Assembly: GCA_035294305.1 (NCBI GenBank)
Contig: DATGLD010000033.1
Span: 1-64,000, forward strand
Origin: DASRBN01 sp035294305
GTDB taxonomy: Bacteria; Chloroflexota; Ktedonobacteria; Ktedonobacterales; Ktedonobacteraceae
Direction of reading: 5' to 3'
DNA: 64,000 nt
Shown here piece by piece: positions 61,560 to 64,000 of this stretch; position 1 is the first letter of the stretch; each line of letters starts with the position of its first letter. The notes beneath the pieces are model-generated. The model was given only the letters and a program-made list of their open reading frames with translations. It was not told the origin of the DNA and ran no database searches. Position numbers and translations under genes: made by a program.

Positions 61560-61871
61560 ATGGATGCCGGCACTTTCAATCCTGACGTATTCTCACCCTA
61601 TCTTTTCGGATTTGGCATCGCCGGCATTGTGGCTCTTTTAGCAGCGACCGGCCTGGTTCTGTGGTATTTTCGCGGAAGCCACATACAAAGTTTTAACTGG
61701 CGCTTGCGCAGCTGGCGTTTAAAGCAACTCTCCGCGGTTGCCTGCCTCTTCTTTCTGGCAATGGCGGCTAGCTACTGGGTTATTCAGGAACCATGGGGCT
61801 GGTTTTACTTGATCTTAGCTTTTAAAACAGGCAGCTGGTGGCTGCGCATCGTAGTTAGTCGAGGACTATAG
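61560..61871 (+). CDS. Small membrane protein with three hydrophobic segments
   Basis: The 103-residue protein has hydrophobic segments at about residues 16-37, 58-76 and 84-98, separated by a basic loop (SFNWRLRSWRLKQ). ATG 61560 with GAGGA upstream is preferred to TTG 61545. The function is unknown. Confidence 0.65.
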   Translation: MDAGTFNPDVFSPYLFGFGIAGIVALLAATGLVLWYFRGSHIQSFNWRLRSWRLKQLSAVACLFFLAMAASYWVIQEPWGWFYLILAFKTGSWWLRIVVSRGL

Positions 61872-61897
61872 CCAGTTTGACCGTTCTTTCCCATCTA

Positions 61898-61947
61898 AGA
61901 AACCCCACCGGCCGGCATTTGCGCAAATGCCGGCCGGTGGGGTTTCT
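61898..61947. terminator. Bidirectional terminator, perfect palindrome
   Basis: Arms of 25 bp (61898-61922 and 61923-61947; the outer end AGAAACCCC pairs with GGGGTTTCT) meet with no loop. It lies between convergent genes and ends both transcripts. Confidence 0.8.
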
Positions 61948-62021
61948 ATTGCGCCACTCACGGCTCCATCATTCATGTTTGCAAGCATTGCTGGCAGAGT
62001 ACGCTTCTATCAGGATTCGCC

Positions 62022-63452
62022 TTATCCAATATAACCGGTTGCTGTTATCACATCGTCCTCATAATACGACCCAGATAGTCCAGCGCGAGAAATGAGTCTA
62101 TCGCCCGCAACTATTGAAGTTACCGGGACATTGCCTGTATCTATGCCAGTCTGTCCCGCGACCTGTGTATTGTTCAGGAAAAGCGCGTATGACCCATTAG
62201 CGGGATCGTTCGTCTGGTCTATTTCAATCTTATTCCATGTCCCAGTAGTCAGGATCCCTGTTGTCCCTACAATATATTTCTTTCCAAGGCTGTCGAAGCG
62301 AATGATTTGCAGGTGTTGTTTTGGGGTTAACCAGAGTTCGATCGAGCCATTCTGCGGCTGACTACTATTATTGACAGTGAATAAGGAGATAGCCTGTTTA
62401 CCCTGTACCAGGTTAGGATCAAGGTAAACCCAGAACTGGGCCGCATGCGTGAAGTACCCTGCTCCTGAATAATCCTTCTCCGCCCAGGCATGCCCGCGCG
62501 CCACATTACCAAGCGTAATCTGCAGCGAATTGGGAGCGCTGTGAGATTGTGCGCTGGAAACCGCTACACCAAAACCAGCGCCTTTTATACTGACCTTCGT
62601 CCATTGGTTCGCTCCTGGTCCGGTTGGCAAGGGACCTAGAGGATAGCTATCGAAGTTGTCCTGGAAGATAACGGTTGGCGGTGGCGGGGTCGTGGTCGAA
62701 GTAACGACATCATCTTCATAATACAGGCCACTCAAGCTTGCATTAGAGCTGAGTTTATCACCGGCGAAAATAGTCGTCAATAATGTATTTCCGGTGTCGA
62801 TTCCTGTTTCTCCCAGAACCTGCGTTCCATCAACCAGAAGCGAGTAAGAACCGCTCTGCGGATCGTTCATCTGATTTAGCTCGATGGCATGCCATTGACC
62901 GAAGGAAAGACCAGCTTTCGCCCCTGTGGCATGCTTGATACCCTGGCTATCATAACGCACGACCTGAAGATGACCATTCGAAGTCAACCATATAGCGGCA
63001 GAGCCATCCTGCGGCTGGGAGGCATTCTCTACCGTAAATAAAGCGATTGACTGGTTCCCAAGGCTAAGGCTTGGGTCGAGATAAAGATTGAAGTCTACCG
63101 TATGTTGGACATAGCCAGGACCGGTATAGTCCTTCTCGGCCCATGCATAGCCGTTCTTTTGACTACCCAAAGTTATCTGTAATGAATTTGGAGCGCTGTC
63201 GAATTGGGTATTAGAAACAGCCACGTTGAAACCGGTGCCTTTTATGCCTACACTCGACCACTGGTCTGCGCCTGGACCCGTTGGTAAAGGGCCTGGCTGG
63301 TAACTGTCAAAATTATCTTGAAAGATAACCTGGCCGCCTCCCGATGCATGTGCCTTGCCAGGCATTCGCTGCACCACGACGAAAGTCGCTACAATACCTC
63401 CACATAGCACCAGAAACATGCAGAGGCCGGCAATCTTCATTTTCTGCTTCAT
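62022..63452 (-). CDS. Secreted protein with two tandem LamG-like (jelly-roll) domains
   Basis: The 476-residue protein has an N-terminal signal or anchor helix (residues 6-28) and two homologous domains of about 215 residues each, both starting VIFQDNFDSY and containing GPLPTGPGA, NSLQITLG, AWAEKDY, IALFTV or ISLFTV, then GIDTGN and SGLYYEDDV or SGSYYEDDV. The domains are joined by a TTTPPPPT linker. LamG/concanavalin-like folds often bind carbohydrates. AAAAGGAAATCGC precedes the ATG. A sulfatase starts divergently 402 bases away. Confidence 0.8.
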   Translation of the reverse strand: MKQKMKIAGLCMFLVLCGGIVATFVVVQRMPGKAHASGGGQVIFQDNFDSYQPGPLPTGPGADQWSSVGIKGTGFNVAVSNTQFDSAPNSLQITLGSQKNGYAWAEKDYTGPGYVQHTVDFNLYLDPSLSLGNQSIALFTVENASQPQDGSAAIWLTSNGHLQVVRYDSQGIKHATGAKAGLSFGQWHAIELNQMNDPQSGSYSLLVDGTQVLGETGIDTGNTLLTTIFAGDKLSSNASLSGLYYEDDVVTSTTTPPPPTVIFQDNFDSYPLGPLPTGPGANQWTKVSIKGAGFGVAVSSAQSHSAPNSLQITLGNVARGHAWAEKDYSGAGYFTHAAQFWVYLDPNLVQGKQAISLFTVNNSSQPQNGSIELWLTPKQHLQIIRFDSLGKKYIVGTTGILTTGTWNKIEIDQTNDPANGSYALFLNNTQVAGQTGIDTGNVPVTSIVAGDRLISRAGLSGSYYEDDVITATGYIG

Positions 63453-63854
63453 GCGATTTCCTTTTCAAATACTGTTCTTTCCGATAATTCGTGAGGAAAC
63501 GCCTGGTTCCCATTTATCAACATAGCACTCATCGATATACATATGCAATAATGATGAGGTTGAGAAGTGGTTAAGGATTTTTTGCCTCCATAGCTTCTAG
63601 ATCGAAAAAGAAACTTATCCAGAGGCTCATCCAGGCAAGCAAGCATTAAAATGAGCTAAACAGTAAAGATATTAGCATTACGCTTCCTTTGCATTGACTT
63701 AACCTTTTTTTAACAGAGCAGGCCTATGTTCATTTTATAGACAAAGACCGGCATTTATGATAGTGTGTACAGTGACAATGGCAGCCAGTCACCCCTCTGC
63801 CTGCTGAAAAACAGCGGCGTTTTCTGTACTGGCGCGATCAAAAGGAGCTTAACA
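63453..63854. other. Divergent intergenic region with a Pho-box-like repeat
   Basis: The 402-base gap contains TTAACC (63699-63704) and TTAACA (63710-63715) separated by five T, an 11-bp direct repeat resembling a PhoP/PhoB box, then TATAGA (63736-63741) as a possible -10 for the sulfatase. Nothing else is evident. Confidence 0.3.
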
Positions 63855-64000
63855 GTGAGAGCACGCCCGGATATTGTGCTACTCGTACTCGACACTCAGC
63901 GTATCGACCGTCTTTCATGCTACGGGAATCGGCTCGAAACTTCGCCACATATCGACAAGTTTGCTGCCGATTCTACGCTGTTTCACCATGCCGTCTCAAC
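63855..64000 (+). CDS. Sulfatase family protein (N-terminus only)
   Basis: The frame from GTG 63855 (AAAGGAG at 63841-63847) gives RPDIVLLVLDTQRIDRLSCY and then TSPHIDKFAADSTLFHHAVS, typical of the N-terminus of alkaline-phosphatase-fold sulfatases. The first metal-binding Asp is in VLDTQR, but the usual DD doublet is DT here. The gene is cut by the window edge before the catalytic Cys/Ser motif. Confidence 0.75.
   Translation, partial: MRARPDIVLLVLDTQRIDRLSCYGNRLETSPHIDKFAADSTLFHHAVS

Overview
The window looks like a chromosomal segment of a Chloroflexota bacterium of the Ktedonobacteria type. This is inferred from gene content (stand-alone KdpD sensor, FHA-linked Ser/Thr kinase, caspase-like protein with TPRs, PIG-V-like and GT87-like mannosyltransferases, several TTG/GTG starts, scattered IS/MITE debris). 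No rRNA or tRNA is present to confirm it. About 50 protein genes are supported. Neither CRISPR arrays nor tRNA/rRNA genes were seen.

Region 1 (about 1-21.5 kb) is a potassium/cation homeostasis island. After a transposase remnant and a nitrilase-fold protein come a KimA-type permease, an APC permease operon with a membrane-anchored universal stress protein, a kinase-less DUF4118-GAF protein, a CaCA exchanger with a structured leader, and then (minus strand) a receiver-only regulator, a 27-residue membrane peptide, kdpF, kdpA, kdpB, kdpC and a stand-alone KdpD sensor/USP protein. Two paralogous KdpE-type regulator/DUF4118-GAF histidine kinase pairs flank a universal stress protein gene. Four intergenic regions in this island share arrays of TTGAG half-sites phased at 10-11 bp. 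They look like binding sites of one OmpR/KdpE-type regulator that ties the island into a regulon.

Region 2 (21.5-30.7 kb) has a leaderless lipoprotein gene, a small acidic protein, a complete branched-chain amino acid ABC importer (livF-G-M-H-K on the minus strand) and coaE. Region 3 (30.8-44.7 kb) holds a caspase/TPR/membrane protein, an ABC-F ATPase, a glutamine-synthetase-like enzyme with a nearby FluG-type amidohydrolase, a PAS-GAF kinase, a Nudix hydrolase, an esterase, an E1-alpha homologue with a degenerate cofactor site, and a fused E1 alpha-beta dehydrogenase.

Region 4 (44.8-57.6 kb) has four GT-C type membrane glycosyltransferases, a DedA protein, a pseudokinase-FHA protein, a MITE, and an efflux operon under a regulator with two TetR DNA-binding domains. 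Region 5 (57.9-64 kb) contains a dppA-type M55 aminopeptidase gene split by an intact IS element (reading frame fully reconstructable), galT, an unknown protein, a small membrane protein, a secreted tandem LamG-like protein and the start of a sulfatase cut by the window edge.
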